From assembly GCF_002119725.1 (NCBI RefSeq), contig NZ_CP021109.1, positions 558,001 to 622,000 of the forward strand: a stretch of DNA of 64,000 bases. Reading direction: 5' to 3'. The notes beneath the pieces are model-generated. The model saw only the letters and a list, made by a program, of their open reading frames with translations. It searched no databases and was not told the origin of the DNA. Origin of the DNA: Bordetella genomosp. 9 (GTDB lineage Bacteria; Pseudomonadota; Gammaproteobacteria; Burkholderiales; Burkholderiaceae_B). The position numbers and the translations under genes are program-made. Position 1 is the stretch's first letter; each line of letters opens with the position of its first letter. Below, piece by piece: positions 26,831 through 36,561 of this stretch.

Positions 26831-28375
26831 ATGCGAGCCATGAGCGCCATCGATAATCCCGTCATCCGGATCCACCCCGCCGACAACGTCGTCATCGCCC
26901 GGCGCCAGCTCCTGGGCGGCACCCGCCTGCCATCGGAAAACGTCACGGTGATGGGGCTGATACCGCCGGGACACAAGATCGCCGTGCGCGACATCGCGGC
27001 GGGTTCGCCGGTGCGGCGCTACAACCAGATCATCGGCATCGCCCGGCAGGACATCGCCGCGGGGCAGCATGTGCACAGCCACAACCTGGAGTTCAGCGAA
27101 TTCCAGCGCGATTATGCGGTGGGCCGGGACGCACATCCGACCGACTACGTCGCCGAACCCGCGACCTTCCAGGGTATCGTCCGTCCCGATGGCCGGGTCG
27201 CCACGCGCAACTACATCGGCATCCTGACGTCGGTGAATTGTTCGGCCACCGTGGCGCGCGCCATCGCAGACCATTTCCGCCGCGACGTTCATCCGCAGGC
27301 GCTGGCGGCCTACCCCAATGTCGATGGCGTGGTGGCGCTGACCCATGGCGCAGGCTGTGCGACGGCAAGCGACGGCGAGCCTCTCAAGGTGCTGCGCCGG
27401 ACGCTGGGCGGCTACGCCCGCCACGTCAACTTCGCCGGCCTGATGGTGGTCGGCCTGGGCTGCGAGACCAACCAGATCGGCGGCCTCATGGAGCAGGAGG
27501 GCCTGCACGAAGGCCGGCAGCTGCAGACCTTCAATATCCAGGACACCGGCGGCACGCGCAAAACCGTGGCGCGCGGCATCGAGCTGGTGGAATGGATGCT
27601 GGAAGAAGCCAACCGCGTGCAACGCACGCCGGTGCCGGCGAGTCACATAACGGTCGGCCTGCAATGCGGCGGCTCGGACGGCTATTCCGGCATCAGCGCC
27701 AACCCGGCGCTGGGCGCCGCGGTGGACCTGCTGGTGCGCCATGGCGGCACCGCCATCCTTTCCGAAACGCCGGAGATCTACGGCGGCGAGCACCTGCTGA
27801 CGCGGCGCGCGGTGTCCCCCGAAGTGGCCGACAAGCTGCTGGCGCGCCTGCGCTGGTGGGAAGACTATTGCCGCCGCAACGATGCGGAAATGGACAACAA
27901 CCCTTCCGCCGGCAACAAAGCGGGCGGGCTGACCACGATCCTGGAGAAGTCGCTGGGCGCCATCGCGAAAAGCGGCACTACCAATCTGGTCGATGTCTAC
28001 GAGTACGCCGAGCCGGTCACGGCGAAGGGGCTGGTCTTCATGGACACGCCGGGATATGACCCGGTATCGGCCACCGGGCAGGTGGCAGGCGGCGCGAACC
28101 TGATCTGTTTCACCACCGGCCGGGGCTCGGCCTATGGCTGTGCGCCGGCGCCCTCGCTGAAGCTGTCCACCAATACCGCGCTGTGGCAGCGGCAGGAAGA
28201 CGACATCGACATCGACTGCGGCGCCATCGTGGAAGGCGGCGCGACCGTGCAGGAAATGGGCGAGCGCATCTTCCAGCTGATGCTCGACACGGCGTCGGGC
28301 CGCACCACCAAAAGCGAGGCGCACGGCTACGGCCAGAACGAGTTCGTGCCCTGGCAGCTGGGGGCGGTGATGTAG
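26831..28375 (+). CDS. UxaA-family (altronate/galactarate-type) dehydratase, full length
   Basis: 514 residues; a second ATG at 26840 is an equal start option. N-terminal SAF domain (about 1-100: 'IRIHPADNVVIARRQL', 'GHKIAVRDIAAGSPV'), then the large C-terminal dehydratase domain ('GYVRPDGRVATRNYIGI'-like 'GIVRPDGRVATRNYIGILTSVNCS', split), 'LTHGAGCAT', 'GLGCETNQI', 'GLQCGGSDGYSGI' and 'NKAGGLTTILEKSLGAIAKSG' (split). Cysteines fit the iron-dependent site of the family. It dehydrates an aldonate/aldarate to a 2-keto-3-deoxy acid. The exact sugar is undetermined. Confidence 0.9.
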   Translation: MRAMSAIDNPVIRIHPADNVVIARRQLLGGTRLPSENVTVMGLIPPGHKIAVRDIAAGSPVRRYNQIIGIARQDIAAGQHVHSHNLEFSEFQRDYAVGRDAHPTDYVAEPATFQGIVRPDGRVATRNYIGILTSVNCSATVARAIADHFRRDVHPQALAAYPNVDGVVALTHGAGCATASDGEPLKVLRRTLGGYARHVNFAGLMVVGLGCETNQIGGLMEQEGLHEGRQLQTFNIQDTGGTRKTVARGIELVEWMLEEANRVQRTPVPASHITVGLQCGGSDGYSGISANPALGAAVDLLVRHGGTAILSETPEIYGGEHLLTRRAVSPEVADKLLARLRWWEDYCRRNDAEMDNNPSAGNKAGGLTTILEKSLGAIAKSGTTNLVDVYEYAEPVTAKGLVFMDTPGYDPVSATGQVAGGANLICFTTGRGSAYGCAPAPSLKLSTNTALWQRQEDDIDIDCGAIVEGGATVQEMGERIFQLMLDTASGRTTKSEAHGYGQNEFVPWQLGAVM

Positions 28376-28443
28376 GCGGGCCGGCTGGCGCAAGGCTATT
28401 CCGAGCGCCGACAGTAACCCGCGACTTGAACAGGCCCTGATCC

Positions 28444-29664
28444 ATGACTCCCATAAAAATCACCAACGCGCGCGTCATTGTCTGCAGTCCCGGACGCAAC
28501 TTCGTCACGCTGAAAATCGAAACCGACCAGGGCCTGACCGGCCTGGGCGACGCCACGCTGAACGGCCGCGAACTGGCTGTGGCGAGCTATTTGAACGATC
28601 ACGTGCTGCCGTGCCTGATCGGCCGGGACGCGCATCAGATCGAGGACATCTGGCAGTTCCTGTACCGCGGCGCGTACTGGCGGCGCGGTCCGGTGACAAT
28701 GACCGCGATAGCCGCGGTCGATACGGCCTTGTGGGACATCAAGGCCAAGGCCGCCGGATTGCCGCTGTACCAGCTGCTGGGCGGCAAGAGCCGCACTGGC
28801 GTGATGGTCTACGGCCACGCCAACGGGCGCGATATCGACGAAACCGTCGACGAAGTCCTGCGCTATCGGGAAATGGGCTATCGCGCGATCCGTGCGCAAA
28901 GCGGCGTGCCGGGCCTGCAGTCCGTGTATGGCGTGGGGCGGGGGCGCATGTTCTACGAACCGGCCGACGCGTCGCTTCCGTCCGAGCATGACTGGTCCAC
29001 CGAGAAATACCTGGACCATACCCCGCGCCTGTTCGCGCGCGTGCGCGAGGCCGTGGGTTGGGACGTCCATCTGCTGCACGACGTGCACCACCGGCTGACG
29101 CCCATCGAAGCGGCGCGCCTGGGCAAATCGCTGGAGCCGTACCGCCTGTTCTGGATCGAAGACCCCACCCCGGCCGAGAACCAGGACGCCTTCCGCCTGA
29201 TACGCCAGCACACCGTCACGCCGCTGGCGGTGGGCGAAATCTTCAACACGCTGTGGGACTGCAAGGACCTGATCCAGAACCAGCTGATCGATTACATACG
29301 GGCGACGGTCGTGCATGCGGGCGGCATCACGCATCTGCGGCGCATCGCCGACCTGGCGGCGATGTACCAGGTGCGCACGGGCTGCCACGGCGCCACGGAT
29401 CTATCGCCGGTATGCATGGGCGCCGCGCTGCATTTCGATATCTGGGCGCCGAATTTCGGCGTGCAGGAATACATGCGGCACACCGAGGAAACGGACGCCG
29501 TCTTTCCCCATGCCTACCGCTTCGAAGACGGCATGATGGTGCCCGGCGACGTGCCCGGACACGGGGTGGAGATCGACGAGACCCTGGCGGCGAAGTTCCC
29601 CTACAAGCGCGCCTACCTGCCGGTGAACCGGCTCGCGCATGACGGGACGTTGTGGAACTGGTAA
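28444..29664 (+). CDS. manD: D-mannonate dehydratase-like enolase-superfamily protein (ManD/RspA)
   Basis: 406 residues, normal for ManD. Family blocks: '[32 protein letters not shown]' (split at [10 protein letters not shown] and DTALWDIK), '[10 protein letters not shown]' (catalytic Tyr/His region), metal ligands in '[11 protein letters not shown]', '[12 protein letters not shown]' and 'AVGEIFN', and '[20 protein letters not shown]'. This subgroup includes efficient D-mannonate dehydratases and enzymes with low or no such activity (RspA). A second sugar-acid dehydratase next to the UxaA-type one suggests two entry substrates or epimers. Confidence 0.9.
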   Translation: MTPIKITNARVIVCSPGRNFVTLKIETDQGLTGLGDATLNGRELAVASYLNDHVLPCLIGRDAHQIEDIWQFLYRGAYWRRGPVTMTAIAAVDTALWDIKAKAAGLPLYQLLGGKSRTGVMVYGHANGRDIDETVDEVLRYREMGYRAIRAQSGVPGLQSVYGVGRGRMFYEPADASLPSEHDWSTEKYLDHTPRLFARVREAVGWDVHLLHDVHHRLTPIEAARLGKSLEPYRLFWIEDPTPAENQDAFRLIRQHTVTPLAVGEIFNTLWDCKDLIQNQLIDYIRATVVHAGGITHLRRIADLAAMYQVRTGCHGATDLSPVCMGAALHFDIWAPNFGVQEYMRHTEETDAVFPHAYRFEDGMMVPGDVPGHGVEIDETLAAKFPYKRAYLPVNRLAHDGTLWNW

Positions 29665-29676
29665 GGAGGACACCGA

Positions 29677-30756
29677 ATGGAAAAGCCTGCTGCCGGCCAG
29701 ACCCTGCGCCATTGCCACGCCGACGCGCTGGCCCAGTGGGGCGCCGCCTGCCTGCGTGCTCATGATGTGCCCGAGGATGACGCGCGTCTGTTGGCGCACA
29801 GCCTGGCGCAGACCAGCCTGTGGGGCATCGATTCGCACGGCATCGCGCGGCTGCCGCATTATTTGAACCGGCTCGCGCATGGGTCGATACTCGCGCGGCC
29901 GTCGATCGTTGTCGAGCGCACCGGCGTGGCGACGGCGCACGTGCGCGGCGGCCAGGGACTGGGAATCGTCGTGGCGCATCGCGCCAATCGCGCCGCCATG
30001 GAGATCGCGGCCGAATCGGGCGTGGCGGCGGTCGGCGTATCCGACTCGTCGCACTGCGGCGCGATCGGCCTCTATACCCGCGAGGCTGCCCGGGCCGGCA
30101 TGGTGGGGCTGGCCTTCACGCATTCGGATTCCATCGCGGCGCCTTACGGCGGCCACGTGCCGTTCCTGGGCACCAACCCCATCTCCATCGCCTTTCCCCG
30201 CGAGGGTCGCGAGCCGGTGTGCCTGGACATGGCCACCACGTCGATCCCCTGGAACCGGGTGATGAACGCCCGGCGGGAGGGGCGGCCGCTGCCCGCGGGC
30301 GTGGCCTTGGACGCCGAGGGCCGGGACGCGATGGACGCCCAGGCGGCGCGGGCGCTGCGCCCGCTGGGCGGGCCGGAGTACGGCCACAAGGGCTATGCGC
30401 TGGCGTTGATGATCGAATTGCTGTGCGGCCCGCTGAACGGCAACCCTTTCGGGCCGCACATCTCGCCCATGTACGAAAAGCTCGAGCTCCCGCGCAGGCT
30501 GGGGGCCTTCTTCATCGTCGTCGATCCGCGCCGCTTCCCGGGGGGGCAGACCCTGGCCGCGACGGTCGAGCAGATGGCGCGGGAGCTGGCCGCCCAGCCC
30601 GGGCAGCCCCGCATGCCGGGCGATCCGGAGCAAGCATCCGCCGCACTGCGGGACAAAGAAGGGATTCCGATCGAGCCCGGACTGTGGGCGGAAATGGAAA
30701 GCTGGAGCCGGCAACTGCGCGTGCCCTTGCCCGCGGTGCGCGGCGCGGGCGCCTGA
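29677..30756 (+). CDS. Ldh-family (malate/L-lactate/YiaK-type) NAD(P)-dependent oxidoreductase
   Basis: 359 residues. Non-Rossmann Ldh_2 fold markers: 'SLWGIDSHGIARLPHYL', 'VGVSDSSHCGAIGLYTREAARAG' (catalytic His in SSHCG; split), 'PYGGHVPFLGTNPISIAFPR' and 'GPEYGHKGYALALMIELL'. Members reduce 2-oxoacids, including 2,3-diketo-L-gulonate (YiaK). It closes the operon and could recycle the hydroxyacid released by the FAH-family hydrolase. The final ~40 residues are more variable. Confidence 0.88.
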   Translation: MEKPAAGQTLRHCHADALAQWGAACLRAHDVPEDDARLLAHSLAQTSLWGIDSHGIARLPHYLNRLAHGSILARPSIVVERTGVATAHVRGGQGLGIVVAHRANRAAMEIAAESGVAAVGVSDSSHCGAIGLYTREAARAGMVGLAFTHSDSIAAPYGGHVPFLGTNPISIAFPREGREPVCLDMATTSIPWNRVMNARREGRPLPAGVALDAEGRDAMDAQAARALRPLGGPEYGHKGYALALMIELLCGPLNGNPFGPHISPMYEKLELPRRLGAFFIVVDPRRFPGGQTLAATVEQMARELAAQPGQPRMPGDPEQASAALRDKEGIPIEPGLWAEMESWSRQLRVPLPAVRGAGA

Positions 30757-30810
30757 ACGGCTCGCTGCGGGTCGCCGCGCGGCGGCGGCATCTGCGCCGG
30801 CTTTCGCGGG

Positions 30811-31908
30811 TCAGACTTGGCGCTGCCGCAGCGCCATCAGCAGCCCGCGAAGGCGATCGACCTGTCCCATCGCCTGCCGCATCAGCCAATACGGGCCTTG
30901 AAGCGCCTCCGGCAAGGGCGGCGCGCCGGCGTCCGGCAAGGATTGCGGCAACAGGTCGCCCGCCGCATAGGACTGGAGCTTCCTCGTGTTTCCCGCGCGC
31001 AGCGCACGCGCCATGGTCAGCAGCATGGCGCGCATGGTGCGGCCCTCGCGCCGGAATGCCTGAAGCACCGCCTGATGCGAGCCATCCGCCGATCCCAGCG
31101 GCACATTCGAGATCAGCTCCAACGTCGCAAGGAAAGATCGGTGCTGCGTCTGGATGGCTTCCAGCATGCCCAGCGGCACCTGCATTTCCTTGGCGACCGA
31201 AGGCATCAGATTGCGCAGGCTGATGGAACGGCGCGTCAGGTCCGCGAAGGCCGCATCGCGTGCTTCCGCCGTGAGCGTTTCGCCCGACAGCAGGCGGTCG
31301 ATCAGCGCGCCCGCCCGGCGCAGGTTCAGCGCCATGCCGTAGCGCCAGGAAAAGCTCGCCAGCAGGGGCAGCGCAAAGGAAAACACCAACGCCACGACGA
31401 TGCCGATGAACACGTTCAGCGTGCGCCACATGCCGGTTTCGATCGAATTGTCGCCATGGCCGGCGACGATGATCAGCGTGATGGCGGTAAGCAGCGCGAT
31501 ATAGCCGCCCCGTCCGATCGCGTAATAGCCGCAGATGCCCGCCATCAGCGAAAGCAGCGCGTAGGTGGCGGCGGGCGCCCCGAACAGGTCGTGCACCACG
31601 ATCAGCAGCAATCCGGCGGCTGCCCCCAGCATGGTGCCGAGCCCGCGCTCCACGGCTTTCTTGCGGATATTGCCATGGTGCTGAATGCCGCCGATCACCA
31701 CGAGCATGGACACCGACGCCCAATCGCCGTGCGGCACATCGAGCCCGCTGGTGATCAGAATGGTGGTCAGCATCGCGAGTGCGACCCGGATCGCGTGCAG
31801 CCCCTGCGCATGGCGGTAGCGCTGGTACGGCGACGCAAGATGCTGCAGCGACAGCGCCATGCGTCGCAGCGGGTCGTGCAGCCGGGAAAGGGTGGTGGAT
31901 ATCGACAT
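30811..31908 (-). CDS. FUSC-family membrane protein
   Basis: 365 residues. Two blocks of short membrane helices (about residues 25-170) with 'MLTTILITSGLDVPHGDWASVSMLVVIGG' (split), 'HHGNIRKKAVERGLGTMLGAAAGL' (the R-x-x-G-T-x-x-G signature of FUSC/YccS/aromatic-acid exporter proteins) and 'YIALLTAITLIIV'. The C-terminal half is helical and cytoplasmic. These proteins are putative efflux components for aromatic acids or related compounds. It is 15 bp downstream of the BrkB-family gene. Confidence 0.85.
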   Translation of the reverse strand: MSISTTLSRLHDPLRRMALSLQHLASPYQRYRHAQGLHAIRVALAMLTTILITSGLDVPHGDWASVSMLVVIGGIQHHGNIRKKAVERGLGTMLGAAAGLLLIVVHDLFGAPAATYALLSLMAGICGYYAIGRGGYIALLTAITLIIVAGHGDNSIETGMWRTLNVFIGIVVALVFSFALPLLASFSWRYGMALNLRRAGALIDRLLSGETLTAEARDAAFADLTRRSISLRNLMPSVAKEMQVPLGMLEAIQTQHRSFLATLELISNVPLGSADGSHQAVLQAFRREGRTMRAMLLTMARALRAGNTRKLQSYAAGDLLPQSLPDAGAPPLPEALQGPYWLMRQAMGQVDRLRGLLMALRQRQV

Positions 31909-31923
31909 GCAATGGCGAGGCGA

Positions 31924-32844
31924 TCAGGACCGCGGCACGGTCGCGTACTGGCCTTCGCGGCTCAGGTACAAGGCATACTGGCGCGTGAACACCGCGCCGA
32001 AGAAGAAGATCTGCGCGGAATAGTAGATCCACAGCAGCAGCGCCACGACCGAGCCCGCGGCGCCATAGGCGGACGCCACCGCCCCGTGCCCGAGATACAG
32101 CCCGATGCCCCATTTGCCCAGCAGGAACAGCGCGGCGGTGACGATGGCGCCCGGCATGACGTGACGCCACGGAATGACGGCGTTTGGCAGCAGCTTGTAG
32201 ATCACTGCGAATAGCGCGGCCACCACCGCGAAGGAAAACACGCCCGACAGGACCTCGGCCGCCATGGCGAAAACGGAATTGGCCCATAGCGCGCCGTAGT
32301 ACTCATGCGCCGCCGACAAGGCGGCGTTCACCGTCAGCGAAACCAGCAGGAACAGGGCCAGCACCAGCACCAAACCGAAGGAAAGCAGCCGGCTGCGGAC
32401 CAGCTTGTGCACGCCGCTGCTTGCCTTGCCGCGAACTTCCCACAGTTCGTCCAGGCTTTCCTTCAGCTCGGCGAAGGCGGTGGTCGCGCTGAATATCAGA
32501 ACGCAGACGGAGATCACGGTCGCGATGACGCCGCTGCCGGACTCATGCGCGCTGGCGAGCACGATCTGGATGACTTCCGCCCCGCGGTCGCCCATCAGGT
32601 TGCGCAATTGGCCCACCAGTTCGGAACGCACCGCCTGTTCGCCGAAAAAGGCGCCTGCCACGGCGATGACCAATATCAGCATGGGCGCCAGGGAGAAGAT
32701 CGCGTACAGCGCGAGCGCGGCGCCCTTGCTCGAGGCGCGGTGGTCGGACCACTGTTTGGCCGATGCGACCAGCAGCCGCCACAGTGTGGACGGCTGGGCG
32801 CGGAGACGGGAAAGATAGGACATATGCGGACTCGCCATCTTCAA
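31924..32844 (-). CDS. YihY/BrkB-family inner-membrane protein
   Basis: 306 residues with six membrane helices. Family segments: 'KGAALALYAIFSLAPMLIL', 'GEQAVRSELVGQLRNLMGDRGAEVIQ' (split), 'AFAELKESLDELWEVRGK', 'YKLLPNAVIPWRHVMPGAIVTAALF' (split) and 'GAAGSVVALLLWIYYSAQIFFFGAVFTRQYA' (split). BrkB was named in Bordetella for serum resistance and the family has been considered transporter-like; the real function is unclear. Confidence 0.9.
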   Translation of the reverse strand: MKMASPHMSYLSRLRAQPSTLWRLLVASAKQWSDHRASSKGAALALYAIFSLAPMLILVIAVAGAFFGEQAVRSELVGQLRNLMGDRGAEVIQIVLASAHESGSGVIATVISVCVLIFSATTAFAELKESLDELWEVRGKASSGVHKLVRSRLLSFGLVLVLALFLLVSLTVNAALSAAHEYYGALWANSVFAMAAEVLSGVFSFAVVAALFAVIYKLLPNAVIPWRHVMPGAIVTAALFLLGKWGIGLYLGHGAVASAYGAAGSVVALLLWIYYSAQIFFFGAVFTRQYALYLSREGQYATVPRS

Positions 32845-33411
32845 GCGTTGACAACTTTGCGACGTGCCTCATCCGCGATGCGGCACCGGGGGCAGCAAGG
32901 TATGTTCCTGCCGGCGGCGCGGAAACGGGCGCGTCCAGTCCAGACCTTAACAGTTGGGCATCCATCGTTCCAATGCGTCCGGCACGCCGGCCGGTGCGCT
33001 GGCCATTTTGCCCCGGGACGCCGCCGTCAGCCATTGCCGGTCTTGCCACTGCTTGCAGCGGTTGAAAGATCGGCGCGCCAGAAACAGCAGAGGATGCGTT
33101 TCCTGATGCGCCATGCAGACAGGTCCAGTACGTTTGCGGCCTCGCCCTTGGATGCCCGCCGGCCACAACTGTCGCTACCGTGCCGGATACCGCTTGCCGA
33201 TGGCTGGAGCTGGCTACGCGTTGCGTACGGGCCCGCTACTGGCCAGAAAGTTCTTATTCTGGCGAACAAAAAAATACTGCAGAATCGCCTGGCCTATTCA
33301 TCCCTCAGTGAAAGCCGCGTCCGCCGTACACGGCGTGCTTGCAACGGGATACCGTTCGTCCGGCGATGCCTGATCACGTACCGGTTTCAAAATAGCGGCC
33401 AGAGAAGAGCT
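32845..33411. other. Long intergenic stretch before the C39-like gene
   Basis: No convincing gene is visible. A minus-strand open frame at 32947-33168 (73 codons) has no recognisable family features. GC falls from left to right and an A-rich run (AAAAAAATA near 33269) lies about 140 bp before the C39-like gene, where its promoter could be. The plus-strand frame of the C39-like gene stays open leftwards across this stretch and into brkB, which looks like a GC-rich accident. Confidence 0.5.
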
Positions 33412-34002
33412 ATGAGCATCCGTAAAAAGCAGTTCTACGACAAATCGTGCGGTGCAGCCGCCTTGCTCTGCGCCGCGAAAGAGTTGGGTATTCGCCACCT
33501 CCCGACAATTCCCGGCACGGCGATGCAAGGGCAAGAATTGCAGGCCGACAATTTCTGCGAATCTGCCCTTTACTATCTCACCAGTGGATCCAGTCTTGGG
33601 GCACGCCCAGTCGGAATGGATCTGAATAAAGGCGGCTATTCACTTCCGCATAACCTTGTGTTGGCGGCCCGCCTGATAGGATTGGACGCCCAGATCTACA
33701 TGGCATCCACCTACCCCACCAAATTGGTGTCCATGCGTTATCCCCAGTGCGAGTCGCTTTGCGAGCAGTCGGGAGTTTCGGTCTTTCACAGGGAACCGCC
33801 GCCCTTGAGCCACGCTGAAAGGCTGCTGAAGATCATGGGCGTTATGAAAATGCTGGGCCTCCATTATGTTATGCAGCGGCCGGATTACACCTATATGGAT
33901 CCCGCCGATGGCCAGGACTATTACTCTTTCCGCGAGCTGAACAACAGCTGGTTGAAGTGCTACATGGACATCGGCATTTCGATTCTTTTGAAAAAATCAT
34001 AA
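33412..34002 (+). CDS. C39-like (papain-fold) cysteine peptidase domain protein, orphan
   Basis: 196 residues from the ATG at 33412. The Q-x5-C arrangement of C39-like peptidases is exact: Gln7 and Cys13 in 'QFYDKSCGAAAL'. The matching His151 is in 'LHYVMQRPDY' and Asp163 in 'YMDPADGQ', so all catalytic positions are kept. There is no signal peptide, ABC-transporter domain or double-glycine leader, and no neighbour that would make a substrate. Codon use is less GC-rich than the flanking genes and an IS30 relic lies 50 bp downstream, suggesting acquisition. It could be a secreted effector or toxin; that is speculative. Confidence 0.7.
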   Translation: MSIRKKQFYDKSCGAAALLCAAKELGIRHLPTIPGTAMQGQELQADNFCESALYYLTSGSSLGARPVGMDLNKGGYSLPHNLVLAARLIGLDAQIYMASTYPTKLVSMRYPQCESLCEQSGVSVFHREPPPLSHAERLLKIMGVMKMLGLHYVMQRPDYTYMDPADGQDYYSFRELNNSWLKCYMDIGISILLKKS

Positions 34003-34051
34003 ACGGCCAGCGAAGTTTCCCGACGGAGTGCAATCAGCCTGGGGCATCCCT

Positions 34052-34132
34052 TGGCTGAAACGTCAATCTCCGGGCGGAGAGGCTACGTATATTTCGCCCG
34101 AGACCATCTATCGATCGCTGGTTGTTCAAGCA
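34052..34132 (+). mobile_element. IS30-family transposase relic
   Basis: Reading the plus strand from 34052 gives 27 codons: W-L-K-R, then P-G-G-E, then 'YISPETIYRSLVVQA'. The W-L-K-R...S-x-E-T-I-Y-R-S-L block is the core signature of IS30-family DDE transposases. No continuous frame joins it to a start or a stop-bounded remainder, and the usual R-G-x-L-K-K-E-L continuation is destroyed. It is a decayed fragment between the C39-like gene and the groEL terminator. Confidence 0.7.
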
Positions 34133-34224
34133 CCGTGGCATGGGGAAACGGACACGATCCGTATGCCTGCTTGAGCTCCCCGCACTCCGAGTTGCGACAG
34201 TAGCCTCCGCGCCGAGGCAACAAT

Positions 34225-34252
34225 AAAAAAGCCCCGGGGTCTCCCCCGGGGC
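34225..34252 (-). terminator. Rho-independent terminator of groESL
   Basis: On the minus strand a 9-bp perfect stem GCCCCGGGG / CCCCGGGGC with a 4-base loop is followed by a run of six T (the AAAAAA at 34225-34230). It lies 50 bp after the groEL stop. A second GC-rich hairpin (GCCCCGG...CCCCGGGGC, about 34265-34284) sits between the stop and this one but has no U-tract. Confidence 0.93.
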
Positions 34253-34302
34253 CGTTTGCAGTCGGGCCCCGGTCACCCCGGGGCTTCGTACGGCAATACT
34301 TC

Positions 34303-35955
<1,653 letters not shown>

Positions 35956-35984
35956 TTACTGGAATTCGGTACGGTGTCGGGGAA

Positions 35985-36272
35985 TTACTGGATCACGGCG
36001 AGGATTTCTTCCTCGCGGATGACGAGCAGCTCTTCGCCATCGACCTTCACGGTCTGGCCGGAGTATTTACCGAAGAGCACCTTGTCGCCAGCCTTCAGGT
36101 CAACGGGCAGAACCTTGCCGTCTTCCGTGCGCTTGCCGGGACCGACAGCGATCACTTCGCCCTGGTCGGGTTTTTCGGCCGCGCTGTCGGGGATGACGAT
36201 GCCCGAGGCGGTTTTGCGCTCGTTGTCCAGACGCTTGATGATCACGCGATCATTCAGAGGACGCAGGGCCAT
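35985..36272 (-). CDS. groS: Co-chaperonin GroES (10 kDa)
   Basis: 95 residues. '[33 protein letters not shown]' (split at RPLNDRV and SGIVIPDSA) is the fold start and GroEL mobile loop; '[11 protein letters not shown]', '[15 protein letters not shown]' and '[15 protein letters not shown]' complete it. Shine-Dalgarno AGGAG lies 8 bp before the ATG. It lies 38 bp upstream of groEL in the same operon. Confidence 0.99.
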   Translation of the reverse strand: MALRPLNDRVIIKRLDNERKTASGIVIPDSAAEKPDQGEVIAVGPGKRTEDGKVLPVDLKAGDKVLFGKYSGQTVKVDGEELLVIREEEILAVIQ

Positions 36273-36335
36273 GAAGAACTCCTGTAGTTCGATACGGTAG
36301 AGGGTTGTCTCACAGAACCGCCCGGGGGAGGGGTG

Positions 36336-36362
36336 TTAGCACTCGCCGGCGGTGAGTGCTAA
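36336..36362 (-). promoter_or_regulatory. CIRCE operator (HrcA-binding site) of groESL
   Basis: Perfect match to the known CIRCE consensus: TTAGCACTC, nine spacer bases, GAGTGCTAA. It lies 63 bp upstream of the groES ATG and abuts the -10 box of the groESL promoter, so HrcA binding would block initiation. Confidence 0.98.
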
Positions 36363-36389
36363 TTATAGGGGCGGTTGGGCGGGGTTCAA
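36362..36389 (-). promoter_or_regulatory. groESL promoter, overlapping sigma-70 and sigma-32-like elements
   Basis: On the minus strand TTGAAC (36389-36384), 16 bp, TATAAT (36367-36362). The same bases also read CTTGAA, 13 bp, CCCCTATAAT, close to the sigma-32 heat-shock consensus CTTGAA-N-CCCCAT. The predicted transcription start falls inside the CIRCE element. This implies dual control: sigma-32 activation and HrcA repression. Confidence 0.8.
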
Positions 36390-36489
36390 GGGGGAGGGGT
36401 GGGGCTGTTACAAGTCTGGGGGAGGATTGGCGCGATGTTGCCCCGTGTTCTCGGAATTCCGGTACGTGGGGCGGTCTGCGGCGATGATC

Positions 36490-36518
36490 TTGACATTTAT
36501 GCTGGCGTTCGGCACAGT
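36490..36518 (+). promoter_or_regulatory. Predicted promoter of the HTH-nucleotidyltransferase-PP2C operon
   Basis: A perfect -35 TTGACA (36490-36495) is followed, 17 bp later, by CACAGT (36513-36518), a weak -10 match that keeps A2, A4 and T6 of TATAAT. The implied start site lies inside the palindrome at 36517-36546. Confidence 0.5.
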
Positions 36519-36546
36519 TGTCCCTTGTCCTAGGAACGGGGACAGC
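36517..36546. promoter_or_regulatory. 30-bp imperfect palindrome, candidate autoregulatory operator
   Basis: Symmetric about 36531/36532: outer arms TTGTCCC (36518-36524) and GGGACAG (36539-36545), inner perfect palindrome TCCTAGGA (36528-36535). In total 11 of 15 position pairs are complementary. It ends 15 bp before the HTH gene's ATG and overlaps the predicted transcription start, the usual place for an operator bound by the first gene's own product. Confidence 0.65.
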
Positions 36547-36561
36547 CGACCGCGAACGAAA

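Noticed and set aside
29626..29882. Repeated GAACCGGCTCGCGCATG in the ManD-like and Ldh-family genes
   Set aside because: Both copies encode N-R-L-A-H inside real genes in the same frame; a shared 18-mer in similar codon usage is probably coincidence.
32947..33168. 73-codon minus-strand frame upstream of brkB
   Set aside because: It contains no recognisable motif or supporting context; kept only as a remark on the intergenic stretch.
32305..34002. A 565-codon plus-strand protein including the C39-like domain
   Set aside because: The first ~370 codons are antisense to brkB or cross a non-coding gap with no protein-like features; similarity starts only at the ATG at 33412.
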